Below, in pieces: positions 10,401 through 21,962 of a DNA stretch of 64,000 nt (position 1 is its first letter; the number at the start of each line of letters is the position of its first letter). The DNA is from Ailanthus altissimus (lineage: Eukaryota; Streptophyta; Magnoliopsida; Sapindales; Simaroubaceae), in contig OX327699.1 in the NCBI GenBank assembly GCA_946807835.1, positions 21,316,014 through 21,380,013 on the forward strand, written 5' to 3'. Both the position numbers and the translations under genes were made by a program. Under the pieces are notes generated by a model, which worked only from the letters and a program-made list of their open reading frames with translations, did no database searches and was not told the origin of the DNA.

Positions 10401-11625
10401 TAAAGGAATAGTGAGTTATCACATTCGTGTGGTGACGTATTAGTGCATGTGAAATGACTTACAGATAATTAGGGTGAGGGTTTGGCTTTTACCTTCGGGC
10501 ATCAGCATTATATATGTGTAATTTAAAATTCTCATTTATACTATTCCTCTTATACGGTATGTCACCTACGAGTGACATTTGACTTATTATATAATATGTG
10601 ATATATAAGTCATACTAAGTAGAAGTTGAATGATGGTATTCCTATTATATGTTTTGAAAGAATGTGTAAGCGCTTACATAACATGTGATTTGATAAGATT
10701 ATGATTTTGATTTTGATTTATCACAGCATATCATACATATCCATTGTGTACATATATGTATTTGTATTTGATATATGAAAAACTAGTATGCTTACTGAGT
10801 TTTATACTCATTATAATTTATGGTGATTTCAGGTAAATAAGGTACATGTGTGCTTAGCGAATTTGGCAAGGCTTCTATTGTTCTTTGGGTTCCCTAAGTT
10901 GCTAGGTTGTTGAGTGTTTCACTTAGGGATGCGTGGTTTAAGATATTTGATTTGTCCCTATAGAATAAATACTTATGTATTATTTTATTGAGTGTGATTA
11001 TAGGTTAATTTTAAGTAAGAATTTGCAATGAATATCTTATGAGTTTCCGGTAACAAAGTTGCTACTAGTGACGTAGTAGAGTGTTAATCTCTAAGAAAAC
11101 TCCACGTATCTTCGGTTTACTAATTGCCCTAGTCATAATTTAATTGTTATAATTCTGAAAAATTGAAATGAATGTTTAAATATTGTTAATAAATGTTTAT
11201 ATTTATATTTTAGGTTATGGGTTGATTTTAGTGTTGAACTTGCTAAGGATTTCTATATTGTATTAAAGTTTAAAATTTTATGCAATATTATTTATGAGTG
11301 CACATTATTGAATGAATGTAAGTTATGTCGTGTGTCAGATCTTTTGGGTCTGGGGTATGATAATTTTAATTATATATTTTTTATAATTAAAAATTCATAA
11401 GAGTATAAATATAAAAAGAGTTAATTTTTTATTTTTTATTCAAAAAATAAATAATTTAATATTTATACCTATTTCATTTAAATATTAAATGTTTATAATT
11501 TAAATAAAAAAACAAATATTTCATTTAAATTCAATCCTTCCACTCTATTTAAAATTTAATAAAATAAATAAATAAACAATATCCAAACAAAAGTAAAAAA
11601 ATAAAATGCCCAAGTCATTCTAACG
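7496..11625 (+). repeat. Composite repeat copy 1: left flank, core block, solo LTR, right flank
   Basis: Left flank 7496-7904 matches 21,963-22,384 and right flank about 11,375-11,625 matches about 23,215-23,390, both in the same orientation. The core (7905-8640 plus a short tail at about 11,362-11,395) matches 22,385-23,214 only when reverse-complemented. The core contains two diverged direct copies of a block with GATGGACG and ACTTGATCC (about 7930-7985 and 8068-8122). Short minus-strand ORFs at 7783-8092 are not supported as genes. Confidence 0.65.
8645..11361 (+). mobile_element. Probable solo LTR of a Ty3/Gypsy (Tekay-like) element
   Basis: The right end reads GGGTCTGGGGTATGATA, resembling the GGGTCGGGGCGTGACA that ends many plant Tekay-type LTRs. 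No primer-binding site follows, so it is a solo or 3' LTR. Comparison with the composite-repeat copy near 22.4 kb, which lacks this 2.7 kb, shows it is an insertion. The left border near 8645 is approximate and I could not fix a target duplication. No ORF is present. Confidence 0.45.
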
Positions 11626-13330
11626 ACAAGAGAGCATTTGCCAAGGCAAAGCACAACGCACTTCGCACCAAACCAATGCACGGTTAGCCACTCTGTTCAT
11701 ATTGAAAGAGAGCCGCGAGCAAATCTCGTTTCCAAGGTTCACTCTATTGCTGTCAAATTTTAGAAAATCCATCCATGGAAGAAATAAAATAAATAAACAA
11801 ATAAATTCATTAAAAAATGGAGCAAAGAAAGCCGCTTCCAAAGAAAAGCCCTAGTCATAATCCAAAAGGATACGAGTAATAAAAATATGGTGATGTTGAT
11901 GCCCCAGACTTCTCCTCTAAGGAATCCTAACTCGATCTCTGTGGAAACCCTTTTAAGTTGATGAAAGATTTGAAAGAGCACAAGAATGATTCATTCCCAC
12001 ATTGGGATTAGGAAAAGAGAAGACAAAAGAAGGGCGTGTGCCTCACATATTTATAGTATCGGTCTTTTGAGAATATTCTTGTTACATTCTTTGTTGTTAT
12101 CCTCACCGGTGTATTGGTTGAATTGGGTAAGTCTTACTAATTTTGAATTATCCTAGTTTTGGATTATACTAATTTTCTAGCATGATTTGTGGAATCATTT
12201 CCTAAGAACCTTACAGTTTTTTTTCTGTTTACACTTCTATTTTCTTTATAACATTAGTTTCCCTTATAAGAGTGTTCTCATAATAAAATTGGTTGTGCTT
12301 AGGATGGCTTGGTAATTGTCTAGTATCTTTTCTTCTGTAAAAACGGTTCAACGCTCTATACCGAGCTAGTCTTTTCTATGGTACTTATACCGAGCTGATT
12401 TTCCTTATTTGCCTTAGTTGTGGTATTCTTAATTCTAGTCAGGATTATGCGGGGCTGATGTGCAAGTATCTCAAGCCGAACCAGGTTCAAGTGACTGAGC
12501 TGGTTTCTCATGGGTGACTCATTTTTTAAGCCTATAGTCAGTACTTGTCGATGGCCTGTGTCGTCATATGCCTGGAATTCAATGACAGGTCTATATAGGG
12601 ATGTCTTTAAAGGGCACGATTATCCTGGGCCTGATGACAATTTGCAGGGAGAACAATTAGTAAGGTCTTATGTTGAATTGATGTTTATAATTAGTTATCG
12701 GTGTTTGATATTAATTTTTTTTATATTTAAATTTAAAATTTTGATATCAATTTAGAGATATAATTATTATTTTAAAAAAATTATATATATAAGAAAAATA
12801 ATTCAAATTCAAGATCTAATCTTTGTTTAAGTAGATGAATAAATCACAATAAACTCTTTATTATTAGGCTATTATATATTAATTTATGATATTGAATATT
12901 ATAAATATAATAATGGGCATTTTAATTTTTTTTTTTTAAATACTCATTAATTTCAATATAATCACTTAAATTTGTTTTTGATACAAAAGCTCAAATTATT
13001 TTTATTATAGAAAATTGATAATTTAATCATTATATTTTTGTTAAATTTATCACCAAGTCTGTATCATTTTTTAAATACCTCCATACCTCATTTGTAATAA
13101 AATAAATGTTATTGTTATAATTTACTTTTTAACGATAAATTGGTCTTTTGCAAGATACAAATTAATATTGAAATAAATATTGACATGTGTACTTAATGTT
13201 TACTCTTTCAAAAAAAAATTGTCTTTTCATTTTTAAAATTAACTTAGTTTTTACTTATTTCAATATTCAAATTAATATACGGTAAATAGAAATTTATGAA
13301 AAAAATAGATTTAGACAAAAGAAAAGCCTC
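11626..13330. other. Intergenic segment of uncertain origin
   Basis: It contains a less AT-rich stretch (11,640-12,010) with several broken ORFs, and 12,350-12,660 with recurring CCGAGCTRRT-like words and an open frame from 12,510 that matches no family I know. The repeated words suggest transposable-element subterminal DNA, but no ends were found. From 12,680 on it is AT-rich and featureless. Confidence 0.3.
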
Positions 13331-13560
13331 CATTGACATTGATGGATTTAAAGGGATGCGAGCTTTGTGTCTTGTGGTGAAAATGAGTTATCAAAGCCGG
13401 GTGAGTAATTGGGTGGGGCTGGTTACGGTGGCCGATGTGAGCGGCTGAACAGTGGCGGCTATGGTGGTGGATGTAAGTGGCTGAATGGATGGCAATTGTG
13501 GTGGTTGAATGGGCGGCAGCTGCAAGAGAGGAGATTAAAAGTTGTGTCTAAACTTTTGCT
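13331..13560. other. GC-rich patch with imperfect GGTGGNTG-type repeats
   Basis: A short island of G-rich sequence repeats forms of GTGGCTGAATGG and GGTGGATG three to four times in an otherwise AT-rich region. All frames contain stops. It may be a degenerate coding or transposon fragment; no function is proposed. Confidence 0.35.
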
Positions 13561-14229
13561 AATCAGTTAGTGACCATACATACTGAGAAGTCTTTTGCAT
13601 CGCAAGCTTTGAAAGGCAAATCCTTAGGTCAAACAATTTCCAAATTTCATTTCTTCGCGGTTTTTGTGCGCAAGTTTCCAAATCATCAAATCTGCAATCA
13701 TTAATTACGAATTTGATCCCCAACTTTCAATCAAGCAATTGTTAGTATTAAGCTCCGTTAGAATGCGTAATTCTTGTTAAAACATCTTTGGTTGGTTGAT
13801 GAAGGCCGCCTCAGATAAATGTTTTATGTTTATGTATAAATTTAAAGTTTTATTAATATATTATTTTTAAGATCACATATTAATGATTTAAAAAAAATTA
13901 TTGATATAGTTTAAATTTTAGTCACTTATGTAACAAATAAGAGTAATTATTATTGTGCTATAACAAATTTTATAATATAATACTGGCAACTCTAGTCAAT
14001 GATAATCAACATCGATCAATGTAGTCAATGGTCAGATCAACGGGTGATTAACACTAGTCAACGCTTGATCAATACTCGTCAATATCAATCAACACCTGTT
14101 GGTCAAGCTCTTCGTCTTGAATAATTTAATTGATGAAAAAATGTTAATATATATGCAATTCCATAAATAACTAAAAGGTTAGAATTATTTAATTAGTTAA
14201 AGTGTTAATTTTTAATCATTAGATCAAAA

Positions 14230-14675
14230 GTTTAAGTTCTCTTATTAGTATTATAATCATACTTTTATTATATTTAACAAAATTTTTGTTAATTTTAACA
14301 AATTTTGTTATATTGTACTTTCACCATATTTAATAAATTTTTTTGTTAACTTTAATAGATTCTATTACATTGTACTCACACCATATTAATAGATTTTTTG
14401 TTAACTTTTCATTTGCAAGCCCTCTTATTAGCATTATAATCATACTTTTACTATATTTAATAAATTTTTTGTTAATTTTAACAAATTCGATTATAACGTA
14501 CTTTTTAATAGATTTCGTTATTAAACAAGATTTTTAAGGGATTTTATTCCTTAATAAGAGTGTAAATTGAACTTTTAAAATTTTAAAGGTTTACATATCT
14601 TTTTCTTAATTGTCTTTTCGCCATATTTTAATAAATTTTCTGTTAGTTTTGACGGATTATGTTATTTTATATGTA
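14230..14675. repeat. Diverged AT-rich tandem/direct repeats
   Basis: A block of about 80 bases starting CTCTTATTAG at about 14,238 recurs at about 14,422 with few changes. Within it a roughly 56-base unit containing TTTTGTTAA and ACCATATT is repeated at about 14,287 and 14,343, with weaker copies to about 14,670. There is no coding content. Confidence 0.6.
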
Positions 14676-15281
14676 TATAAACGAAATTTAATTAGAATTT
14701 CAAAGTTTTAATATTTTCTTTTTATAAAAATTTAGAAATTTAAATATATTTATTTTCCAAAATATATAGTTCATGGCAGCTGTCCAGCACTGGTTCAGGA
14801 GAGACCAGCAAACCCAAAAAGTTAGCCAAAGGAATGGGTTTTTTTTTCATTATAAAACACTCTATATTTCCCCTTAGAACCCCCACTTCTTCCATGACGG
14901 AAGTGGGTGGGAAAAATGAGATGCAGATGCTCATTCCACACAGACGTGAGTAGAAGGCACAAAAAGCTGAGATTATTTAATTTATTCTTTTAGGATGATT
15001 GAGAATAAGATAATTATAAAAGCAGTTGTATCACTATGATGCAACTACGAGTGACTGTCAGAACCTTTTCATTATCACTAATGAAAAAGAATTGATATAA
15101 AAATCACGAGCATTTCTCTTTCTATATGGTATGTAAAGAATGAGTGTCTACAGGCTCTATACATATAATTTTATTATACTTATGAGGAAAAGTAAAGCCA
15201 TCAGTATTAATTACAGAAAGTTGTGCGCATCAAATTCTCAATAATTTTAAATAAAAATTAAAAAAGGCGCCTTTCTATGTC

Positions 15282-15289
15282 CTATAAAG
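15282..15289 (+). promoter_or_regulatory. Candidate TATA box of the UGT gene
   Basis: CTATAAAG lies 134 bases before the UGT start codon, giving a 5' UTR of about 100 bases. It is the best TATA match in the proximal upstream region. Confidence 0.5.
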
Positions 15290-15422
15290 TGCAGAGACAG
15301 TGGATACACTACACTTATAACTTGTTAGCAAAAAACCAATTCACTGACTTCGATCAGTTGTCTTCGTCTTTGAAAGATCAAACAACCAGTTATATTCACA
15401 TATCTAGACCAACTGAGACGCC

Positions 15423-16850
15423 ATGGTGGTAGCTGAGATCTCGCAGCCACATGTTGCTGTCTTGGCAAGCCCAGGCTTGGGCCACGTCATTCCACTATTG
15501 GAGTTCGCCAAGCGGCTTGTGATTCAACATGGCATACATGTCAGCTTCCTTGCTATCACCACCAACGAGGCTTCAGCAGCGCAAGATCAACTCCTCCGCT
15601 CACCCACCATCCCTTGTGGTCTCGACGTTGTCGAGCTTCCACCAGTTGACGTCTCAACTGTCACCCAGGATGACATGCCGGTCCTAACTCGCATTTCTGC
15701 CACCGTAGAGGAGAGTCTTAAGTCCTTAAAGTCAGTTCTAATTGAATTAGGCGAGCCTAAAGCCGTTGTTATCGACTTATTCTGTACCAGAGCTTTCGAA
15801 ATATGCACTGAACTTTCAATTCCAACTTACTCGTTTTTTACTCCATCCATTAATTTCTCTGCGTTCTCTTTGTATCTTCCCACACTTGACCGAGAGGTAG
15901 AAGGTGAGTTTGTTGATCTTCCTGAACCGATTCCAATCCCCGGCTGCTCACCTGTACGACCCCAAGACTTGCTGGACCAGGTCCGGAACAGGAAGATTGA
16001 TGAGTATAAATGGTTTTTACTTCACATCAGCCGATTGCCTCTTGCAGCTGGAGTCTTCCTTAATTCTTGGGAGGATCTTGAGCCTGTCCCTCTTACAGCA
16101 ATAAGAAAACACCCTTTCTACCAGCAAATTCCGACGCCACCAATTTACCCAATCGGTCCAGTGATCAAGCAAGAAGAACCGTTGATCGCATCAGATGAAG
16201 AGTGTCTGGCTTGGCTTGACATGCAACCGTCTGATTCAGTTCTCTTCGTATCGCTAGGTAGCGGTGGCACTTTGACGGCCGAGCAACTCACTGAGATGGC
16301 ATGGGGTCTAGAACTAAGTAAACAAAGATTCATATGGGTAGTACGCATGCCTAGCGATGCTAGTGCCTCCGCTACATATTTTAACGTGGGAAGTGATGTT
16401 AACGATCCAATAGCATATTTACCAGAAGGGTTTCTGGAGAGGACTCGAGGGCTGGGGCTGGTGATACCATCATGGACTGCACAAGTGGCGATTCTCCACC
16501 ATCCATCGGCAGGCGGATTCTTATCCCACTGCGGGTGGAACTCGTCATTGGAGAGCATATCTCATGGCGTGCCAATGATCGCATGGCCGCTTTATGCAGA
16601 ACAAAGAATGAATGCTGCGATGCTAACTGAGGAGATAGGGGTGGCCGTGAGGCCTGCAATGGAACCTGGAAAGAAAGTGATCGGACGGGAAGAGATAGAC
16701 AGAGTAATAAGGTTATTAATGGAGAGCGAAAACGGGAAGGTTATTAGGCGTAGGGTTAAGGAGCTGAAAGACAGTGCTTCCAGAGCATTGGAAGATGGTG
16801 GCTCTTCTTATAACTCGCTTGCTTGTGTTGTCAATAAATGGAAAGCTTAG
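15423..16850 (+). CDS. UDP-glucosyltransferase, UGT72 family-like (intronless)
   Basis: This encodes a 475-residue family 1 glycosyltransferase, expected to be cytosolic and to move glucose from UDP-glucose onto phenolic acceptors. The N-terminal acceptor domain has the catalytic histidine (His21 in SPGLGHVIPLLE) and partner aspartate (Asp118). The C-terminal PSPG box runs from Trp351 to Gln394, exactly 44 residues, ending in the Gln linked to UDP-glucose use. FLERTRGLGLVIPSW just before the box, and the absence of introns, fit UGT72 (hydroquinone/monolignol glucosyltransferases or 'anthocyanidin 3-O-glucosyltransferase 5'-like enzymes). The start ATG lies in a good context (GCCATGG). An unusual detail is WTAQ at the PSPG start where WAPQ or WTPQ is common. 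The acceptor cannot be told from sequence. AATAAA at 16,987-16,992 is a likely poly(A) signal. Confidence 0.93.
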   Translation: MVVAEISQPHVAVLASPGLGHVIPLLEFAKRLVIQHGIHVSFLAITTNEASAAQDQLLRSPTIPCGLDVVELPPVDVSTVTQDDMPVLTRISATVEESLKSLKSVLIELGEPKAVVIDLFCTRAFEICTELSIPTYSFFTPSINFSAFSLYLPTLDREVEGEFVDLPEPIPIPGCSPVRPQDLLDQVRNRKIDEYKWFLLHISRLPLAAGVFLNSWEDLEPVPLTAIRKHPFYQQIPTPPIYPIGPVIKQEEPLIASDEECLAWLDMQPSDSVLFVSLGSGGTLTAEQLTEMAWGLELSKQRFIWVVRMPSDASASATYFNVGSDVNDPIAYLPEGFLERTRGLGLVIPSWTAQVAILHHPSAGGFLSHCGWNSSLESISHGVPMIAWPLYAEQRMNAAMLTEEIGVAVRPAMEPGKKVIGREEIDRVIRLLMESENGKVIRRRVKELKDSASRALEDGGSSYNSLACVVNKWKA

Positions 16851-16986
16851 CGTCAAGTCTAATTATTATCGATTGATTGTTTCCTATTTTCAAATTGTAG
16901 TGTGCCGTGCTGTTATGTGTACTTGCAGATCCAGTGTATGGCGCATGGCCGGCCGCTGGATAATTAAGAAACCCCGTCTTATCAGT

Positions 16987-16992
16987 AATAAA
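16987..16992 (+). terminator. Candidate poly(A) signal of the UGT gene
   Basis: AATAAA, 137 bases after the UGT stop codon. Confidence 0.5.
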
Positions 16993-18140
16993 GAAAAATT
17001 GGCAGTTTAATTTCCGTCGTTTTATTAAATTAATCCTCAGTTTTTAATATTTTAAAAAATATCAATTATATCTTTTTAAAATATTTTTTTATCATTTTTT
17101 TATTAAAATAAATTTTTTTTATTTTCATTCTTATAAGACTCAATTAATAATTTTTAAAATATTTGAGATATTAAAAATAATTCATTAAAAATATAAGAAT
17201 TAAAATAACAATTTTTTCAATAATAAATTTCTTGCTTAAAAGATAAAGAGAAAATTTATTTGTACGTACCATTTGGTAAGAGATCTTGTAGTTAGCCTTT
17301 TTGCTCATTTGAGAGTAATAATCTTTTTCTTGCAAAATACAAATAGAATAATTTTATAAATTTTAAATTGTATTTTAAAAATTAACATGTTAAGTAATTA
17401 TTAAATAATAAAATAATATAAATTTTAAAATTACTTATTATATTATTTTACTATCCAATAATTATTTATACAATAATTTTTAAAATACTATTTAAATTTT
17501 GTAATATTATTCATACAAATATAATCTTGGCAAGTAATTAATGTCCCAGTCGGATTTTATGTACATTAATCTGTGTGTTAAATTGAAGTGCTTTGTTTTG
17601 GAACTTAAATAGCAATAATGAATGTTCAAAATAAGTTTGTTGTGGCACAATCTACTTCCTTAAAGTCCAAAATATATAATCATAACAAGTAATGTTTTTT
17701 TTTTTAGGATTACATATACATATATATTTCTACTACACGCACCACTTAAAGAGAGAAAAAAATTAAATCCAAATGAGAATATGAGACTTTGGTTGAGCTT
17801 CCATACATAATAAGTAATATTCAATATTTTAAATAATGATGCATTAAATAATTATTAAGTAAAAAATGATATAAATTTTAAAATTATTTATTATACTCAA
17901 TAATTAATTAATATATTATTATTTAAAATATAATTTTAAAATATATAAATTATTCAATCATAAATAAATGTTCTAGTCATTAGTGATACTTGATTCGTGG
18001 TGTCCTTTGTGTTTATCAATTTTATAGTCTATGGCTTTATCATTTATCAATAAATTATTAAAGAAATTACATTTCAAACAAGTTGATAAGTATTGTAGCA
18101 TTTTTTTAAACTGATTTATAATATTAAAATAACTTATTAA
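16993..18140. other. AT-rich intergenic segment, nothing recognised
   Basis: Long A/T runs and short inverted AT words. No ORF, RNA gene or clear transposon end was found before the LTR that starts at 18,141. Confidence 0.4.
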
Positions 18141-18253
18141 TGTGGATGTTAGCCTTTAATACTAATCTCTTATAGTAATTAGTCTTTGCATTATTACTAA
18201 TTTATATAAAAAAAATTAGTGTGTACTTTAAATAAATTCTTTGCACGTGTGGA

Positions 18254-19107
18254 TAGGATTGGCAATAAAAGAGTTGGGGTGAGATTACATCTTCATTCTC
18301 ATTCTCGCATGGGGTGAGACTCTCCATACCCGATTTATATGATTTAGATTCGGGATTAAAAATTTTTAAATAGGGATGAGAATTCCCGTGGGTACCATAT
18401 ACCCAATTTTTTAATTAATATTTTAAAATATTCTTTAATTTGTACTAATTTAATTTTATAAAATAATTTTTTACTCGTATAATCATAATATACCAAAAAC
18501 TTTTATCTAAAATGAATTATTTTAAAATTCAAAATTATTTTCACAAACTTTAAATTTTGATAATTAAGAAACTTCATAAAAAATAAATATTATTATCACA
18601 AAACTTTTACAAATAAACTTTTCATCTTTTTATTTACAGCCTCATGTGATAATAAGTCAGTTTTTAATAAATAAATATATTGGTAGAATAGTTAGCAAGA
18701 GACTAAATGTGATTAGATAAGTTTCTCAATTTTTCGTTTTAATTTCTTATATGATAATAAATAAATAGGTTTAATAAAAAAGAAAAAGAAAAATTTTAGA
18801 ATGTTTATATTTTATCAACATTAAAAAATGATAACTCATTTTCATTTCAATAACAAAGAATAGTTTTTAATTTTTTAAGAAGAATAAAGGCTATTATTAT
18901 GATTTTTAATTGTGTTATTAAATATAATTTTTGGGTTGGGGTTTCAGAAAATCAAAACATCCCCAACCCGAATTTAATTTAGGGATGGATCAATTTCTCT
19001 ATACCCGCTCCATCCCAAAAAAATGATAAAAATGCAACTCGAAATTTGTCCCATTTAGAGCGGGTCCCCATGGAACCTTAACCCCGTGGGGAATTTAACC
19101 ACCCTTA
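18254..19107. mobile_element. hAT-like non-autonomous DNA element nested in the left LTR
   Basis: The ends read TAGGATTGGCAATA and, in reverse, TAAGGGTGGTTAAAT, typical hAT-type short inverted ends. The flanking octamers CGTGTGGA and TATGCGAA differ only by transitions, as expected of an old 8-bp duplication. The two other LTR copies (20,907 and 29,000) read straight through this point, confirming the insertion. Both subterminal zones are G/C-rich and mention of transposase coding is not warranted. Confidence 0.7.
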
Positions 19108-20891
19108 TATGCGAAAGACTCAACTCACAAATAATTAAAAACATAAAAGATTAACACACCAATAAAGATTAAAAAAAAATAAACCACAAGACACAAAATA
19201 TACATAGTTCGATAATGCGCCTACGTCCGTAGCGAATCCATGATCTAACTTCTTTTACTAATTAAATTACTAAATATCTCATAGATCACTACAATCTTAA
19301 GACATTTTAGTATCTTAACCTATAAACCTCTAAGTGTTTCTTAAATTATCATGATCTTAATACCTCTTAGTATTTACCATTCCTTATAAGAGATTTTATA
19401 AGGAATACAATAATAGTTTGAGCTTTCAAATGATCTATTGGTGCTTCTATTATTTACACAAGAATAAAGATACCTTTATGGTTCTACTTTAGTATACACA
19501 AACACCTAATGTCTACCTAACTTCTTTATTCTCTCTTATTTTTACATCTTTGATACTTAAAATGCTTAAGATATTATAAAAGGTTACAAAGTTTACATAG
19601 TATTTACAATGGCTTAAGAAATCATAAAACTAGCTGGAATAAGAGTATTTGCATGTAGGAATCTGAACCCACTTAACGAAGTTAAACCCGAGCTAAGAAT
19701 GGATTTTCTCAAAATTAAACGCTGTAGTGCTACGATCGATTGCCTCAACACTGGTGTGACTTTATCGTACCACTGTGGCGCTACTTGGCTGACGTTGTGG
19801 CGTTAGAGTTTCTAGAATCGATGTTGCTATATTCTGGCCTAAAGCTTGTTCTTGACTTTTCTTCACCCCTCTCTTTACTCCAAACTATATGTTTTGCTCA
19901 TTTATTGTACGAATTTCTTACTGACTCTTCATTTAGTATCCATATCAATTCATGCATATACATGATTGTTGAATCACCAATTCTCATAAACCCATCATTG
20001 ATTTAAAATCTCATATCCTTTAAACACTATAACCACAATACTTTAATGGTTGAATACCTTATTATTGCAATTATTATTCTTCTCACACATTTTATTTCAA
20101 CCTCTGTCACACTATAAAATAATTTTGATTGCTACCATATAGTTTGCATCCTTTCAACAACCTATGTTAAACCATACACAGCACGTCTCAAGAACATAGT
20201 CTCTTATGTACTTCTCACCCATAGATCATTTTGCATCCCTTTTAGTATTCATTCATTTGTCTTCTATGAATATCACTATTTGTTCTAACAGTCCTAAGTC
20301 CACTAAGTTTTTATAAGAACAAAAATAAATCTTACACCAAGTCATTCCTTTGCCTTTCTATTATGTAGTCTCAATCTTATTCACCAGTCCCTTGTGATTA
20401 TAAAAAGCCATATCCCAACATTTAATGGATCTACCATTAGTAAATAAAGATTTTTCACGACTCATATGAAAATTATACCCTAAAACTAAGTAGTTCATTA
20501 ATCAGACACACGTTCCTGTAGAAATCTTCATACTATCAAGGTCTTTACCTAATCATCCTATAGACTTACAAATCCACCTTATTTTATCTTGGTCTTTCTT
20601 TTTAAACTATCATTTATCAAGTACCCTAGGCACTTCTTAGATCTACCCTTCAATCTTAATTGTTCTTCTGACTTGGACCTAGATGATGTTGTATTCTCCA
20701 TCAATGGTATTCTCTTTAAAAGAGTGGTCTCTAACCAAAAACTCCTCAACAAAAGCCATCACATTTTCCTCTTTCGGATAATCATCTTCTCAGTTATTCT
20801 TTCTTTATATTTATGAGCCTACATAGTTGACAACTTTTATTCTGTAATTTGGCTTTTGTTGTATATGCTCTACAATATGGACCTTACCATA

Positions 20892-20903
20892 GCTGTGATA
20901 CTA
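20892..20903 (-). other. Diverged primer-binding site
   Basis: On the plus strand GCTGTGATACTA, against the canonical GCTCTGATACCA (complement of the tRNA-iMet end): two mismatches. It lies three bases before the LTR start at 20,907. Confidence 0.65.
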
Positions 20904-20906
20904 GTT

Positions 20907-21953
20907 TGTTGCGGAAAATTAACCTTAGTATTAATATCTCATAGTGATTAGCCTTTACATTAATACCAACTTGTAGGAATTTCTTTGGTGTGTTTCAAAT
21001 AAACTCTATGTGCGTACGCAAGACTTAACTCACAAATAATTAAGAATATAAAATATTAATACACTAATAAAGATAAAAAAAAATTAAACCACAAGACACA
21101 AGATATAAGTGATTCAGTAAAACGTCTACATTCACGACGAATTCATAATTCAGTTTCTTTTATTAATTAGATCACTAAGTATCCCTTAGATTACTAAGAT
21201 TTTAAGACCTATTAGTATTTTAACTTGTAGATCTCTAAATATCTTCTAAATCACCATAATATTAAGACTTCTTAGTATCTACCATTCTCCATAAGAAATT
21301 TTACCAAAGAATACAAGAATAGCTTGAGCTCTCAAAAGATTTATTAGTACTCATTTTATCAACACAAGAATAAAGACATCACTATTCTAGTGCACACAAC
21401 TACTTAGTGTCTACCTAACTCTTTTATTCTCCATTATGTTTACATTTGTAATACTTAAGTTATTCTAAAGATTTACAAATGTTTATAGAGTATTTACAAT
21501 GTCTTAAAAAACTCTAAAACTAGTTGGAATAAGAGTATTTGTATGTAAAAGTTTCAAAAATGTCAAACCAAAGCTAAAAAAAGACTTTTTTAAAGTTGGA
21601 CGCTGCAGCACTACGATTGGACACCACAGCACTAATGCAGCCTCATCACACCACTACAGCACTGCTTGGCTGGTGTCGCAACGTTACAAAGACAACATTG
21701 CAGTGTTCTAGCTTGGATCTTGTTCATTGACTTTTGTTCACCCCTTTCCTTACTTTAAATTCTCTGTTTTGCTCATGTCTCACACAACCACCGCATATTA
21801 GATTTTTTACAGACTCTTCATTTGATATCTATCTCAATTCACATCCATCTATAATTGTTAAATCCCTAATCCAACACTTATTATACTATTTTACCATTCT
21901 CATAGCATATGCAACCACATTTAAATATATCCCCAATAAATTTTACACTAACA
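20907..21953 (-). repeat. 5' LTR of the 18.1-22.0 kb element
   Basis: About 1.05 kb, TG...CA ends. It is alignable along its length with 18,141-20,040 (without the hAT-like insertion) and with 29,000-30,150. A shared block contains CACAAGACACAAGATAT followed by a CCTAYRTYY-like stretch. Confidence 0.75.
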
Positions 21954-21962
21954 ACTAATAGA

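Larger units (their letters stand above)
18141..21953 (-). mobile_element. Non-autonomous or internally deleted LTR retrotransposon
   Basis: Two homologous LTRs flank an internal region of under 0.9 kb. On the plus strand the left LTR starts TGTGGATG (18,141) and the right LTR starts TGTTGCGG (20,907) and ends ACTAACA (21,953). A diverged tRNA-iMet primer-binding site lies directly inside the right LTR at 20,892-20,903, so the element reads on the minus strand. Flanking pentamers ATTAA and ACTAA resemble a decayed target duplication. The left LTR carries an hAT-like insertion. The internal region (about 20,040-20,890) has no intact ORF; a cysteine/histidine cluster on the minus strand near 20,420 vaguely recalls a gag zinc knuckle. 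Confidence 0.75.

Noticed and set aside
16145..16659. Minus-strand ORFs opposite the UGT gene
   Set aside because: They are shadows of the PSPG-coding region on the other strand; no independent coding signal.
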